Source: CAWAPS01 sp963783945 (GTDB lineage: Bacteria; Actinomycetota; Acidimicrobiia; Acidimicrobiales; Palsa-688). Taken from it: 64,000 nucleotides of DNA. This document shows, one piece after another, positions 25,760-37,344 of this stretch. The notes beneath the pieces were generated by a model that saw only the letters and a list, made by a program, of their open reading frames with translations, searched no databases and was not told where the DNA came from. The stretch lies in contig CAWAPS010000024.1 of assembly GCA_963783945.1 (NCBI GenBank), positions 620,001 to 684,000 of the forward strand, written 5' to 3'. The position numbers and the translations under genes were made by a program. Every line of letters begins with the position of its first letter. The first letter of the stretch is position 1.

Positions 25760-27129
25760 AAGACGAAACAGCTTCAGCAGTGTGCTGACTAGGATTTTCG
25801 CCGGTCAGCGACCCCCCGCAATCTCGCAGTTATCGTCTGTTGTGGGGCCGGGGTCCTGCCAGCGTTTGCCCCGCGTTGCTACCTCACTTTTGCGTCTTCA
25901 AAAGGCGCCGGGTCCGCTGCGCCCTACCGCTCTCGCCATTGCCGTCGGCCCGGCGGTGGAGCCCACGTTTTCTTCTGCATCCAGACGGTGAGCAAAGCTA
26001 AATAATGGACCGTCGATCGGCTCGCGGTTGTGCCCTGTTGGCAACAGGGGGTTATCCGCCCAGAGCAACAACTCGGGGACGCTTGGCAAAGTAGGCACGA
26101 GCCGGAAGTCTGGTCCGTAGACCATCCCACCGACCCGGCGATATGAGCGTTACGCCGCATATTTCATCTGATGCATATTCTCCGCCAGCACCAGATTTCC
26201 TTTGCTACCAAGGACTTTTGCACACCACGGGAGGCGTGTGGTGGATGGTTGTCGATCAGGTGATTGGTGCCCTGACCTGGGCATCGTTGCTCGTGCTCGC
26301 ATCAGATGATCGATTCATGCACCAATTCGAACGCCGTCAAGGCCCCTGACGACTTCCGTCTCGGCGCCTGCCAAGGCGGACCGAGACAGCACGCTCGTCA
26401 CGTATGGACAGCTGTGCCCCGCAGGGAACGGACCCGCCTGCTCGTCGCCTCATACCCAGGGGATACTGCCAGCGACCAGTAGGCGAATGACCCAGCATCT
26501 GCCGGTCATCTCGGCCCACGCGTCCAGTGGTCTTCGCCAACCGGGGCGAGTTCGCGAATGCTCGAGTTGCGGCCGGCGATTCAAACCGCACCACCCCGGA
26601 AGCGGATCCCATTTCACGGACGGTCCACTCGAGCCGTCCCGACGACCTGAGAACTCGGACCACTGATCGGAGTGGAATACGCAGAAAAGGAATATGCGTC
26701 TCCACCAATAACCTTGGGGTGACGTTCGGCAGGCACGATATGGGACACGACGGGTCCGGGCGGCCTGCCCGGGAGTGTGCTCGGTGTCCGTCTACTGGCC
26801 CGCACAGACTGGCTCATGACCGTAGGCGGTCCGAACCTGATGGGCTGTTTTGGCCTATCACGCGTTGGTTCGCTTGCAACGGCCGTTTGCCGCCTTGTGG
26901 CGGGCGCGGCGGCCCGGCCGGCGGGTGCTGTAAGCCATTCCGGGCACCGGATGGCTCGGGCAGCCAAGGGGTATAGGCCGACGGGTGAGGGGGAGGTTGT
27001 TCCCCCACCGAGGTGGTGGGGGTTACCGGCACGGGATGAGCTGGGGAGCCTCTGTGGTCTGCGATCATGTGCGCTCGGTGTTTCTTCGCTTGTGTGTGGC
27101 TGGCGGGATGGACGGGATGGTGAAACCGC
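25760..27129. other. 1.37-kb interval without a supported gene
   Basis: No frame on either strand shows a domain, start signal or normal composition. It holds a GC hairpin (CCCCCACC/GGTGGGGG, 27002-27022) about 110 bp before the MFS gene. Possibly decayed mobile DNA, given the scar immediately to the left. Confidence 0.5.
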
Positions 27130-28754
27130 GTGGCAGATACCGCTGAACGTCGGGCTACGGGGGCCGGGATCGTCCTGGTGACGTTGGCGTCGGGCCAGTT
27201 CCTTATGACGCTCGACAGCTCGGTGATGAACGTTTCGATCGCCACTGTGGCCAAGGACGTGAGTACCACGGTGGTGGGCATCCAGACGGCCATCACCTTG
27301 TACACCTTGGTGATGGCGTCCTTGATGATCACCGGCGGCAAACTGGGCCAGATCCTGGGCCGCAAACGGGCTTTCATGCTCGGTTGTGTCATCTACGGGT
27401 GCGGATCGCTGACCACGGCCCTGTCACCGAACCTGACCGTACTGATCTTCGGCTGGTCGGTTCTCGAGGGGGCGGGGGCCGCCCTGATCTTGCCGGCCAT
27501 CGTGGCGTTGGTAGCGTCGAACTTCGCCCGGAACGAGCGGCCCCGCGCCTACGGGTTGGTGGCATCGGCCGGGGCCATCGCGGTGGCTGCCGGCCCCTTG
27601 ATCGGCGGCCTGTTCACCACCTACCTGTCCTGGCGGTGGGTGTTCGTGGGCGAAGTCCTGGTGGTGTTGGGCATCCTGGCGCTGACCCGCCGCATAGGTG
27701 ACACCCCCGCCGAGGAGGGGGCCCACCTGGACGTGGTGGGCACCGTCCTGTCCGCCCTGGGCTTGGGGCTGGTGGTATACGGCATCCTGCGCTCGGGCAC
27801 CTGGGGTTTCGTGCAACCCAAGGCCGGTGCCCCCCAGTGGCTGGGGGTGTCGCCGGTGATCTGGCTGATTCTGGGGGGCGGGCTGGTGCTGTGGGGCTTC
27901 TTGTGGTGGGAGGATCACCGACTCGCCGGTGGGAAGGCGGCGCTGCTCGACCCGGCCCTGCTGCGCAACCGGACGCTGCGCGGCGGGCTGACCGCCTTCT
28001 TCTTCCAGTACCTGCTCCAAGCCGGCCTGTTCTTCACGGTGCCGCTGTTCTTGCGGTGGCGCTGGGCCTGTCCGCCATCGCCACCGGCGTACGGCTCCTG
28101 CCCCTGTCAATCACCCTGCTGCTGGCCGCCGTGGGCGTCCCGAAAGTCTTCCCTGACGCCTCCCCGCGCCGGGTCGCCCAGCTGGGGTTCCTGGCCCTGT
28201 TCGCCGGGATCGCCATCATGGTGGCCGCCCTCGACGCCGGCGCCGGACCGGAGATCGTGACCTGGCCCATGCTGCTGGCAGGACTGGGTGTCGGGGCCCT
28301 GGCCTCCCAGCTGGGAAGCGTGACCGTCTCGTCGGTGCCCGACCAACAGAGCGGCGAAGTCGGCGGCGTTCAGAACACCATGACCAACCTGGGCGCCTCG
28401 ATCGGTTCCGCCCTGGCCGGGGCGGTCCTCATCTCGGCGTTGACCGCGTCGTTCCTGAGCGGTATCGCCCACAACCCGGCGGTGCCGGCCGAGGTGGCCT
28501 CCAAGGCCCAAGTGGAACTGACCGGGGGGGTGCCGTTCATCTCCGACGCCGACTTGAAGACCGAGCTCGACAAGGCCGGGGTTCCCCCCAAGACGGCCGA
28601 CGCCATTGTCGCCGAGAACGCCAACGCTCGCATCGACGGGTTGCGCGCCTCGCTGTCCCTGCTCTCGGTCCTGGCGGTGCTGGCCCTGTTGCTAACCCGC
28701 CGGCTGCCGACCAAGCAACCCTCTGCTATGCCCATAGACGAGCCCGCAGCTTGA
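27130..28754 (+). CDS. DHA2-type MFS drug exporter, frameshifted
   Basis: Together the two frames give a 14-TM EmrB/QacA-like transporter of about 540 aa. Frame 1 (GTG 27130) has FLMTLDSSVMNVSIATVAKD, the motif of DHA2 TM1, and GGKLGQILGRKRAF, motif A. It reads to FFTVPLFL near 28050, where one base appears missing; frame 3 then continues VALGLSAIATGVRLLPL through the last helices (NTMTNLGASIGSALAGAVLI). Role: proton-driven export of drugs or lipids. A 1-nt deletion near 28052 is the simplest explanation. Confidence 0.85.
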
Positions 28755-28928
28755 TCGACGCTACTGCCACCAGCTTCTTCCGGCGGGCGATGACAGTAAG
28801 CCCTCTGCGTCGCAGGGCGGGCGACCCTTGGCACCCCTTCAAGGGGGGTGGAGCTCGGGGAGGTCGCTGTGGCTCGAACTCTGCCGGGCCAGACCCGGGT
28901 GTGCCGAGGCATAGAGGCTCGTTGCCCG

Positions 28929-30377
28929 TCAACCGACGTCGGCTTCGAGCGGAAGATCATCTTCGGTCCGCCTGGTGGCCGGTTCGAGGCTGCGGGCGGC
29001 TTTGAGGGCGGCGCGCCCTATGGCGTTGGCGTAGGTGGGGAATGAGAACGGGACCAGGGCGAGCTGCTCGACTGTCATCCCGGCGGCCATGGCGACCGCC
29101 GCCAGTTGGGCCAGCTCGCCGGCGCGCTCGCCCACGATATGGCAGCCGAGGAGGGTATGGAGCGGTCGGTCCACGACCAGCTTGCAGAAGCCGGTGGGCC
29201 GGCCGTCGATGATCGGTCGGGCCAGGGAGTCGAACCGCTCGGTGGCGACGATCACGTCGCTGCTGCTACGGGCGGTGGTCTCGGTGGCCCCGACCGAGGC
29301 GTACTCGGGGTCGGTGAAGCTGCCGATGGGGCTGACTTCGGTGGGCAGGGCGGTGGTGCGTCCGAGCACGGCGTTGGTGGCCGCCAGATAGCCTTCGCGG
29401 ACGGCCTCGTGGACGACCATGAGGTGCCCGGTGATGTCACCGGCGGCGAAGATGTGGGGGGCGGTGGTGCGAAGCTGGGAGTCCACCCGCACGTAGCCGC
29501 GCTGATCGGTCCCCACCCCGGCGGCGGCCAGGTCGAGTCCGGCGGTGTTGGCGACCCATCCGGCCGCCACCACCGCCACCGTCGCCTCGACGTGCTCTGG
29601 GGTGCCGGTTTTTGTGTAGATGAGCCGGACGCCGGCGGGGCAGGACTCGAAACGCTCGATGGTCCCGGCCTGCTCGAAGACCCGGATCCCCGACGCTTGT
29701 AACGCGGCACGGACGGCTGCGGCGACGTCGTGGTCTTCACTCATCAGGATGCGCGGGGCGGCCTCGAAGATCGTCACGTGGGACCCGAAAGCGTTGAAGA
29801 TCGAAGCGACCTGCACACCGGTGGCGCCGGCGCCTATCACCAGCATGGACGGGGGAGCCGAGGAGAAACCCCAGGCGTCGCTGTGGGTGCACGTCAGGTC
29901 GAAGCCGGGCAGCTCCAGTCGGCGTGCCACGCCACCGGTGCAGATGATGAACTGTTCTGCGCGGAGCGGTGGTGCATGGGCGCTTTCGATCAGGTGCGGG
30001 TCGACGAAACGGGCCGCGCCGGCGTGCTCGTAGATAGTGACCCCGGACTGCTGGAGCTCTTGGCCCAGCGCCGAATGGGCCCGCACCTCGGCGGTGACCT
30101 CCCCGACGCGATCCACCAGCCGCAGGTAGTCGAGGACAGGTTCACCGGCGGTGATGCCATAGCGGGGCAGTTGTCGGGCCTCGCGCATCAACCGGGCCGC
30201 ATGCGCCAGGGTGCGCACCGGCACAGGCCCGTCGGCCGCGGCCGTCCCGCCCAGCCCAGCACTGGTGATCAGCGCCATGCGGGCTCCCAGCCGCGCCGCA
30301 CGCAACGCCGCGATCACCCCGGCCGGGCCCCCGCCGATGACCACCACATCGAGGCTGTCCCGGCTCGAGGAGGCCAT
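28929..30377 (-). CDS. NAD(P)/FAD oxidoreductase lacking the redox disulfide
   Basis: 482 aa from the ATG at 30377 (MASSSRDSLDVVVIGGGPAG). It has the layout of dihydrolipoamide dehydrogenase or mercuric reductase: FAD-binding GGGPAG, NAD(P)-binding VIGAGATGVQVASIFNAFG, ATG-equivalent CTGGVARRL, second FAD contact IFAAGDITGH, and a dimerisation domain. In this family the FAD is faced by GGTCxxxxC; here the stretch reads GGTAAADGPVPVRTL, so both cysteines are replaced (Ala, Pro). The C-terminal HP-E of disulfide reductases is replaced by FSFPTYANA. It cannot be a dithiol reductase; another electron acceptor is likely. Confidence 0.88.
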   Translation of the reverse strand: MASSSRDSLDVVVIGGGPAGVIAALRAARLGARMALITSAGLGGTAAADGPVPVRTLAHAARLMREARQLPRYGITAGEPVLDYLRLVDRVGEVTAEVRAHSALGQELQQSGVTIYEHAGAARFVDPHLIESAHAPPLRAEQFIICTGGVARRLELPGFDLTCTHSDAWGFSSAPPSMLVIGAGATGVQVASIFNAFGSHVTIFEAAPRILMSEDHDVAAAVRAALQASGIRVFEQAGTIERFESCPAGVRLIYTKTGTPEHVEATVAVVAAGWVANTAGLDLAAAGVGTDQRGYVRVDSQLRTTAPHIFAAGDITGHLMVVHEAVREGYLAATNAVLGRTTALPTEVSPIGSFTDPEYASVGATETTARSSSDVIVATERFDSLARPIIDGRPTGFCKLVVDRPLHTLLGCHIVGERAGELAQLAAVAMAAGMTVEQLALVPFSFPTYANAIGRAALKAARSLEPATRRTEDDLPLEADVG

Positions 30378-30541
30378 CCCTACGAGTATACGGGCGGCGC
30401 TGATGCTCCTTCCCCGCCCGCTCCCGGCGGGTAGGGTCGGCGGCACTGTGGAAGGTACGGGCCGCGATCAAATCCAGCTACGCCAGGGACGAAGCCTGGC
30501 CTTGGCCCGGCGATAACGACGCCCGCGAGCAAGACGCCCCG

Positions 30542-31186
30542 ATGAACTACACGTCGATTGACCTCTACTTTGTCATCGACACGTTCTTGCTGTTGTTGAT
30601 CGGGGTGGGACCGAAGATCGCCCTGGTCCCGTTTGTGGAAATCACCGCCGCCCTCGACACCAAAACCAAGGCCCTCGTCGTCCGCAAAATGGTCACCACC
30701 GCCGCCGTGGTCTCGCTCCTACTGGTCGGACTAGGGGAACTGCTAGCCCGCCTGCTGCACTTCTCGACCGGGTCGCTCTCGATCGCCGGCGGCCTCATCC
30801 TGGTCATCATCGCCATCACCATGGTGCTCGGCGCAGGCGAACCAAAGGAGAGTCAGGCCATCAAGGGACGCGATCCCCTCCGGGTTGCCACCTTCCCGCT
30901 TGCGGTCCCCTACCTGCTCAACCCGGCCGGCATCGTCACCCTAGTGACCCTCTCCGCCGAGGCCGACTCGGTAGGCGTGTTCGCCATGGTGGTAGTCCTG
31001 CTGGGCGTGGTCCTCGCTCTGGACGTCGCCGTGTTCCGCTGGGCCAACCGAGTCAGCGACCATCTCGACGAGAGCCGCATGCTCGTCACCGAGAAGGTCT
31101 TCGGCATCCTCCTGGCCGCCCTGGCCGTCCAACTCATCCTGGACGGACTCCACAGCGTCGGCGTCATCCACCTCACCCCACACTGA
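30542..31186 (+). CDS. MarC-family integral membrane protein
   Basis: 214 aa with six predicted helices. The MarC/UPF0056 features are the opening DTFLLLLIGVGPKIALVPF, the second-helix VRKMVTTAAVV, SIAGGLILVIIAITMVLG and the FPLAVPYLLNPAGIVTLV signature. Function of the family is unclear; it was once called a multiple antibiotic resistance protein. It is divergent from the FAD oxidoreductase with a 164-bp gap. Confidence 0.88.
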   Translation: MNYTSIDLYFVIDTFLLLLIGVGPKIALVPFVEITAALDTKTKALVVRKMVTTAAVVSLLLVGLGELLARLLHFSTGSLSIAGGLILVIIAITMVLGAGEPKESQAIKGRDPLRVATFPLAVPYLLNPAGIVTLVTLSAEADSVGVFAMVVVLLGVVLALDVAVFRWANRVSDHLDESRMLVTEKVFGILLAALAVQLILDGLHSVGVIHLTPH

Positions 31187-31622
31187 GCCAGCCGGGGAGA
31201 GCCGTACATCGGTCGTTCCGAGCTGTTCGATCATGGCTGCCCGGGTGACCCGCGTTTGTGCGGGAGGTGGTTCGGACACCCGATGTTTCAGTGTGGGCCG
31301 TCCCAGGCCGTGAACGGTGGTGCACCACGTCCCGCTGCTAGGGGATGCAGTCCAGTTAGGTGACCATCAAATAGAGCCCCCGATCGATCGGCCAGAATCC
31401 GAGCATGAGTGACACGATGATGTTCAGTCCCGCAGCTTGGAACGGTTCTGCGGGATCACAGAGCGTCGAGGGTCTGTCCCGCGCCTTGGCGTCGACGCAA
31501 CTGAGCGGGCCGAGGCAATCCGGGGATGGCCTTTCCAGCCCCTGGAGGCCAGGAGCGGGGGACCGGGAGACGCGCCGGTCCGATGTGTTGGTCAGGATCA
31601 GGAGTAGAGAGAAGGCGATGAC
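31187..31622. other. Intergenic interval
   Basis: 436 bp between MarC and the K+ channel. Short frames on both strands show no supported gene. No strong repeat or hairpin seen. Confidence 0.5.
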
Positions 31623-32072
31623 ATGCCCAAACTGAATCCCATCGAGCGCAGACTGAACCGCTTCCTGCGCAATCCGGCGTCGGTGCGCGGCGCGATGGGC
31701 GTGATCGCCGTCGCCACTGTCGCGGTCGTCGTCGCCGGCGGGGCGCTCATGCGGCTCGTCGACCACCAGGAGTACAGCACTATCTGGGTCGGGATGTGGT
31801 GGGCTATCCAGACGGTCACGACCGTCGGCTATGGCGATGTCACTCCCAAGAACCCGGCCGGAAGGATCGTGGCGGCATTCGTAATGTTGGAGGGCGTCGC
31901 CTTCCTGGCCATCATCACCGCGGCCATCACCTCAACGTTCGTTCAACGTGCCAGCCAGATCCGCTCGCCCGACGAGAGGGCCGAGGAGACGAGTCTCCAC
32001 CCACGCTTCGACGATCTCGAAGCGCGCCTGGAGCGAATCGAGGAGTCCCTGCGGCGAGCCCTGCCGCAATAA
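31623..32072 (+). CDS. Two-TM potassium channel
   Basis: 149 aa. A first helix (GVIAVATVAVVVAGGALMRL), pore helix and selectivity filter in WWAIQTVTTVGYGDVTPKN, then a second helix (IVAAFVMLEGVAFLAIITAA) give the minimal ion_trans_2 pore. TVGYGD is the K+ filter. A C-terminal coiled-coil (DDLEARLERIEESLRRAL) probably helps tetramer assembly. No RCK domain, so gating is not ligand-controlled in a known way. RBS region GAGAGAAGGCGATGAC is weak. Confidence 0.92.
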   Translation: MPKLNPIERRLNRFLRNPASVRGAMGVIAVATVAVVVAGGALMRLVDHQEYSTIWVGMWWAIQTVTTVGYGDVTPKNPAGRIVAAFVMLEGVAFLAIITAAITSTFVQRASQIRSPDERAEETSLHPRFDDLEARLERIEESLRRALPQ

Positions 32073-32820
32073 AGCACGTGAGCCGCTGCGCCAAGAAATC
32101 CAATCGGTAGCGCAAGGGTCCAAGACACCCGTGAGCAACCGCTGTTCGGCACACCCGGCGTGGTCGTCACCCAGTCCTTCCAGGCTGCTTCCACGTTTCG
32201 CCATTCGGCGGCACAGCGTGATGACCGTCCCCCAGTCACCATGAGAAGGTTGGGATTGCCGTTTGACTTGCTGTCCGCTGCACCACTCAACGCGACGCGC
32301 CCTCGACGCGTAGAGGACCTGGCAGGACCAGAACGGTCCTGCCGACCAGGCGACGGGTCGACGAGGCGAACGTTACGAAGCAGGACCTCGGGGATGTCCG
32401 GCAAAGACCCCGCCGTCCCCTCTGCCGCCCATCGACCCGGCAACCCGCGGTCCCGCAGGCCCACCCCGGCACCCGCCGTGTGTGCGTATACAGCGGGTGG
32501 GACTTTCCCGAGTCGACCGGCACGTCCCTGAATCGCCGCCGACAAGACCAGCGCCCCTGCCGTTCAAGTGCCGCACCCGGTGGAGCAACCCCAGCAACGT
32601 CGGTCAGGGATATGTGCCTCCAGGCCGGCGATAGAGGCGCCCATGGCTTCGCTCTTATGAGACTATTCGGCGCTCACGTTTCGGGACACCTTGACGGGCT
32701 TCCGCAGGAGCGGGTCAGGTCGCCCGGCGAGTGGGGTCCGGTCAGGCCTAGGGAGTACCGCGGCGCGAATATATGGTAAGAGCAGGGCCGGCAGGAGCTC
32801 TGCACCCGGAGGTCACCGAC
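32073..32820. other. 748-bp interval without a supported gene
   Basis: Frames on both strands are GC-driven and lack domain marks. Nothing recognised besides a weak match to the GCCGGCGAT start of the dispersed repeat near 32626. Confidence 0.5.
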
Positions 32821-33339
32821 ATGGACACTAAAGGCCAGCAGACCGCCTTCGTTTACACGACCTATATCGGGGCGAGCGCTGAGCGGGTCTGGCAGGGCCT
32901 GACCGATCCCGCCTTGATGAAGCGCTACTGGCGGCACCAAAAGGCCGGTCCGAAAGCGTTCCTGTCCGACTGGCGGAAGGGCTCCAGCTACGACATGACC
33001 CACGACGAAGTCGGGCTGGTCGTGAGGGGACCCGACCAGGTGATCCTCGAGTCGGACCCCCACCACCGACTGGCGTACACCTGGCACACCATCACCCCCG
33101 AGTGGGCCGCCGCGGTCGGCATGGACGAGTCGACCGCCGCCCAGTGGAGCGCCGAGCCCAGGTCCAAAGTGGCGTTCGACATCGACGATGTCGGCCATGG
33201 CACAGTCAAGCTCACCGTCACCCACGACGGCTTTGCGCCCGGAAGCATCGTGCTGCCGGCGATCTCGGAGGGCTGGCCCGCCGTTCTGGCGAGTCTCAAG
33301 ACCCTGCTGGAGACCGGGTCGACCTTGCGTACTTCCTGA
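32821..33339 (+). CDS. SRPBCC/AHSA1-domain protein
   Basis: 172 aa from the ATG at 32821. FVYTTYIGASAERVWQGLTD then LMKRYWRHQKAG opens the AHSA1 subfamily of the START fold; HRLAYTWHTI and FDIDDVGHGTVKLTVTHDGF are the central strands, and GWPAVLASLKTLLETG is the long closing helix that covers the cavity. Such proteins bind small hydrophobic ligands; in actinobacteria many sit with ArsR regulators. The ArsR gene here is 2 kb away and on the other strand, so no clear link. Confidence 0.88.
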   Translation: MDTKGQQTAFVYTTYIGASAERVWQGLTDPALMKRYWRHQKAGPKAFLSDWRKGSSYDMTHDEVGLVVRGPDQVILESDPHHRLAYTWHTITPEWAAAVGMDESTAAQWSAEPRSKVAFDIDDVGHGTVKLTVTHDGFAPGSIVLPAISEGWPAVLASLKTLLETGSTLRTS

Positions 33340-33573
33340 ACGTCATCGCCTCGGCGTCGCGAAGCGCCCGGCCTGTAGTCCTCCACAATGACGACAACTT
33401 CGATGGCATCGCCGACATCACCCGGCCAACAGACTGGAGAGATCGTCCCAGCCGGCACGGTTCTCTGACAGTTGACATCCCCCAGATCCGGCGTCCGTCA
33501 TGCTGGAGGCTCGTCAGGCGGACGTTAGGGGTGGCTCCTCGACATAGTCGGGAACGGAGGTCGAACTGGTTGA

Positions 33574-34099
33574 ATCGCGTCATCGCCAGGCAGCTATCTT
33601 CTGCGTCATGCCAAGTCCAGCTGGGGCGATTCTGCGGTCGAGGACCACGAGCGGCCGCTGAACCCTTGGGGGCCGCCAAGCTGCCCAACGCCTGGCGAAC
33701 CACTTCCGGAGGGCGGCGATCCGACCCCAGTTGGTCTTGTGCTCCTCGGCGACTCGGGCTGTACAGACACTGGCCCCGATCTCGGCGGCGATGAAGTTGC
33801 ACGACCAGATCCGAGTCGAGTCCGGCCTCTACGCAGCAACAGCCGAACGGCTACTCACCCGCGTGCAAGCAGTGGATGACCAGGTGGCGTCGGTCTTGGT
33901 CGTCGCTCACAATCCCGGCCTCCAAGACCTCGCGCTCGAGCTAGCCGGTGACGATCCCGAGATCAGCATCCAGTTATGGGAGAAGTTCCCCACCGGCGCA
34001 CTGGCCGAAGTCGTCTCCGACTGCCAGGCGTGGTCAGACCTGGCCCCTGAAACAGGTCACGTAGCATCCCTGACGATTCCCCGAGACCTGCCGAAATAG
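33574..34099 (+). pseudogene. SixA-like histidine phosphatase, frameshifted and without a start
   Basis: The catalytic start YLLRHAKSSWGD (RH motif) is readable at about 33595-33630 in frame, followed by EDHERPLNP. One base is missing near 33665; the next frame gives RRAAIRPQLVLCSSATRAVQ and the second histidine in VVAHNPGLQDLALELAG. A TGA at 33571 stops the frame just before and no ATG/GTG lies between it and the RH motif. SixA-type enzymes dephosphorylate phosphohistidine proteins. Either decayed or damaged by sequence errors. Confidence 0.7.
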
Positions 34100-34141
34100 A
34101 TCAAGCCAGTGGTATTGCCTCCCTTCAGTAACTGACCCGAG

Positions 34142-34207
34142 GCCGGCGTTCCGAGATGTTCCGGGTTAGTGGTTCGGGGATAGGGACGCCTTGGGGTTAT
34201 GGGGACC
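34142..34207. repeat. Dispersed intergenic repeat, copy 1
   Basis: Begins GCCGGCGTT and ends GGTTATGGGG, with TTCGGGGATAGGG in the middle. Aligns over its length with copies at 37814 and 63868, and the ends match 53218. Sits between the sixA relic and the CDF gene, which converge. Confidence 0.5.
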
Positions 34208-34250
34208 TCGCGCATTTTCGGTCTGCACGGTCAGGAGGTGACGAGGGCCG

Positions 34251-34898
34251 TCAGCAGCAACTGCAGCTGTCACCTTCCCAGGCCTCGACGCCCTCGTAGA
34301 CGGACCAGCCGGCGATGCCGAGGGCGACAACCGGATCGATCCACCATCCACCCTGCCACAGGGCCAGCACCGCCAGGCTGGCGAGGACGGCTGCCGCCTG
34401 GGCGGCACACACGTAGTTCTGGGTGCCCTCCCCCGCGGTGGCGCTTGATCCGAGCCGCACCGCCAAACGGTGCTTGGTGCGGCCGAGGAGCGGCATTTCG
34501 AATAAGGCGACGGCGGTTAGCGCGATGCCCAGGTAACTGGTCTCGGGCCGATGCCCGCCAATGAGGCTTGCGAGGGCTTCGGCCGCGATGAAGGGAGCGA
34601 GGAGCCAGAACGACACCGCGATGCCACGTTGCGCCAGCCGTTCGGCGTTGGCCGAAGCGGTGCGTCCACCGGAGAAACGCCAAATCACGATAAGACTGGC
34701 CATTCCTTCCACCGCGGATCCGAGCGCCCACGCGAGAAGGGCGATGGAGCCGGCCATGATCCCAGCCGCGAGACCGACGGCGCCCTCGATGGTCATCCAC
34801 GCCAGGCTGACCCAGGCGAGCCAGAACGCCGTCCGCGCCGCTCGATGCCAGGCATCGTCATGGACGACCGAGACGCCGAGGGGGCCAGCCACGCTCAC
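34251..34898 (-). CDS. CDF-family metal cation exporter (short form)
   Basis: 215 aa from the GTG at 34898, which overlaps the arsR stop as GTGA. Five to six helices of the CDF fold are present: FWLAWVSLAWMTIEGAVGLA, LLAWALGSAVEGMASLIVIW, and the C-terminal GGWWIDPVVALGIAGWSVYE with its metal Asp. The usual cytosolic C-terminal domain is missing; instead the protein ends DSCSCC, a thiol cluster suited to soft metals. TM2 reads ALGSAVEG where family members often have Asp before Ser. With the CmtR-like sensor upstream, Cd2+/Pb2+/Zn2+ export is the likely job. Confidence 0.85.
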   Translation of the reverse strand: MSVAGPLGVSVVHDDAWHRAARTAFWLAWVSLAWMTIEGAVGLAAGIMAGSIALLAWALGSAVEGMASLIVIWRFSGGRTASANAERLAQRGIAVSFWLLAPFIAAEALASLIGGHRPETSYLGIALTAVALFEMPLLGRTKHRLAVRLGSSATAGEGTQNYVCAAQAAAVLASLAVLALWQGGWWIDPVVALGIAGWSVYEGVEAWEGDSCSCC

Positions 34899-35203
34899 CC
34901 GGTCGCCTCGGGATAATTGGCGCACAGGGCGACGTTGTGGCCCACGCCGGCGAGCAGTTCTTCGGCCGCGGCAAGGAGTACCCGCAGTTCGGGTCGGGCG
35001 ATGGAGTAGAAGCTCTGGCGGGCCTCAGCCCGGCTGCTGACCAGTCCGCAGTCGCGCAAGCAGGCCAGATGGGCCGAGATTGTGGCTTGAGCCATGCCGA
35101 GCTCGGCGACCAAGTCGACGACCCGACGTTCCCGGTCTTGGAGGGCCAGCACGATCCGTAGACGGATCCGATCCCCGAGACCCCGAAACAGCTTTGCCGC
35201 CAC
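34895..35203 (-). CDS. ArsR/SmtB-family metal sensor, CmtR-like
   Basis: 102 aa. Winged helix with recognition helix ATISAHLACLRDCGLV. Cys48 and Cys52 lie in that helix and Cys94 near the C-terminus. The mycobacterial Cd/Pb sensor CmtR uses Cys57, Cys61 and Cys102: the same 4-residue gap and nearly the same gap to the third thiol. So this is probably a Cd2+/Pb2+ derepressor of itself and the coupled CDF exporter. The inverted repeat 24 bp upstream is the likely operator. Confidence 0.9.
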   Translation of the reverse strand: MAAKLFRGLGDRIRLRIVLALQDRERRVVDLVAELGMAQATISAHLACLRDCGLVSSRAEARQSFYSIARPELRVLLAAAEELLAGVGHNVALCANYPEATG

Positions 35204-35226
35204 CCGCTACGTCGCTGTCGGGCAGC

Positions 35227-35248
35227 ATCATCGTCATTTGGCGATGAT
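35227..35248. promoter_or_regulatory. Candidate operator of the CmtR-like gene
   Basis: ATCATCG and CGATGAT are perfect inverted 7-mers separated by 8 nt, 24 bp before the regulator start. Size and spacing fit a winged-helix dimer. Confidence 0.6.
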
Positions 35249-35438
35249 AGCGCCCAGATTCGATCACTGCTGGCTGCTCGAGGAGCACCTCCGCTGAGCG
35301 CGGGTCATGTGCCCGCCGACGCTCCATAATCACCTCGTTGCCGTTGGGGATAAGCCATCGGGGCGATAGGTTGCGCGTGTTCTGGGACGCTCCGGATCAG
35401 GCGTGGCGCAGGACCCTCGAGCATGGGCATAATGGCGG

Positions 35439-35523
35439 TACGGGAGCTCGGACGGACCGGGCTGAGAGGGTGCCTGCGGGCGCCGACCGAAGACCTGATC
35501 CGGGTAATGCCGGCGGAGGGAGA
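35439..35523 (+). promoter_or_regulatory. TPP (THI-box) riboswitch
   Basis: Contains both diagnostic blocks: GGGCTGAGAGGG (35459-35470) and ACCTGATCCGGGTAATGCCG with GCGGAGGGA (35493-35521). The aptamer ends 5 bp before the thiC ATG, so thiamine pyrophosphate binding probably hides the ribosome site (translational control). CATAAT at 35428-35433 is a possible -10. Confidence 0.92.
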
Positions 35524-35527
35524 GTGC

Positions 35528-37218
<1,691 letters not shown>

Positions 37219-37344
37219 TGGCCCGCCAGTACTTTTTGCACCGATCGGCAGCCTCGATGAACGCGGAACATAAGCGCTCCTGGGTGAGCTCCAGCTCCTT
37301 AACCAGCGCATGGGCGCCGATCCACAAACAGAGGAGACGGTGAC

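Noticed and set aside
27424..28110. 228-aa minus-strand frame
   Set aside because: Antisense to the MFS gene.
32626..32700. Further copy of the dispersed repeat
   Set aside because: Only the first 9-10 bases match; too weak to count.
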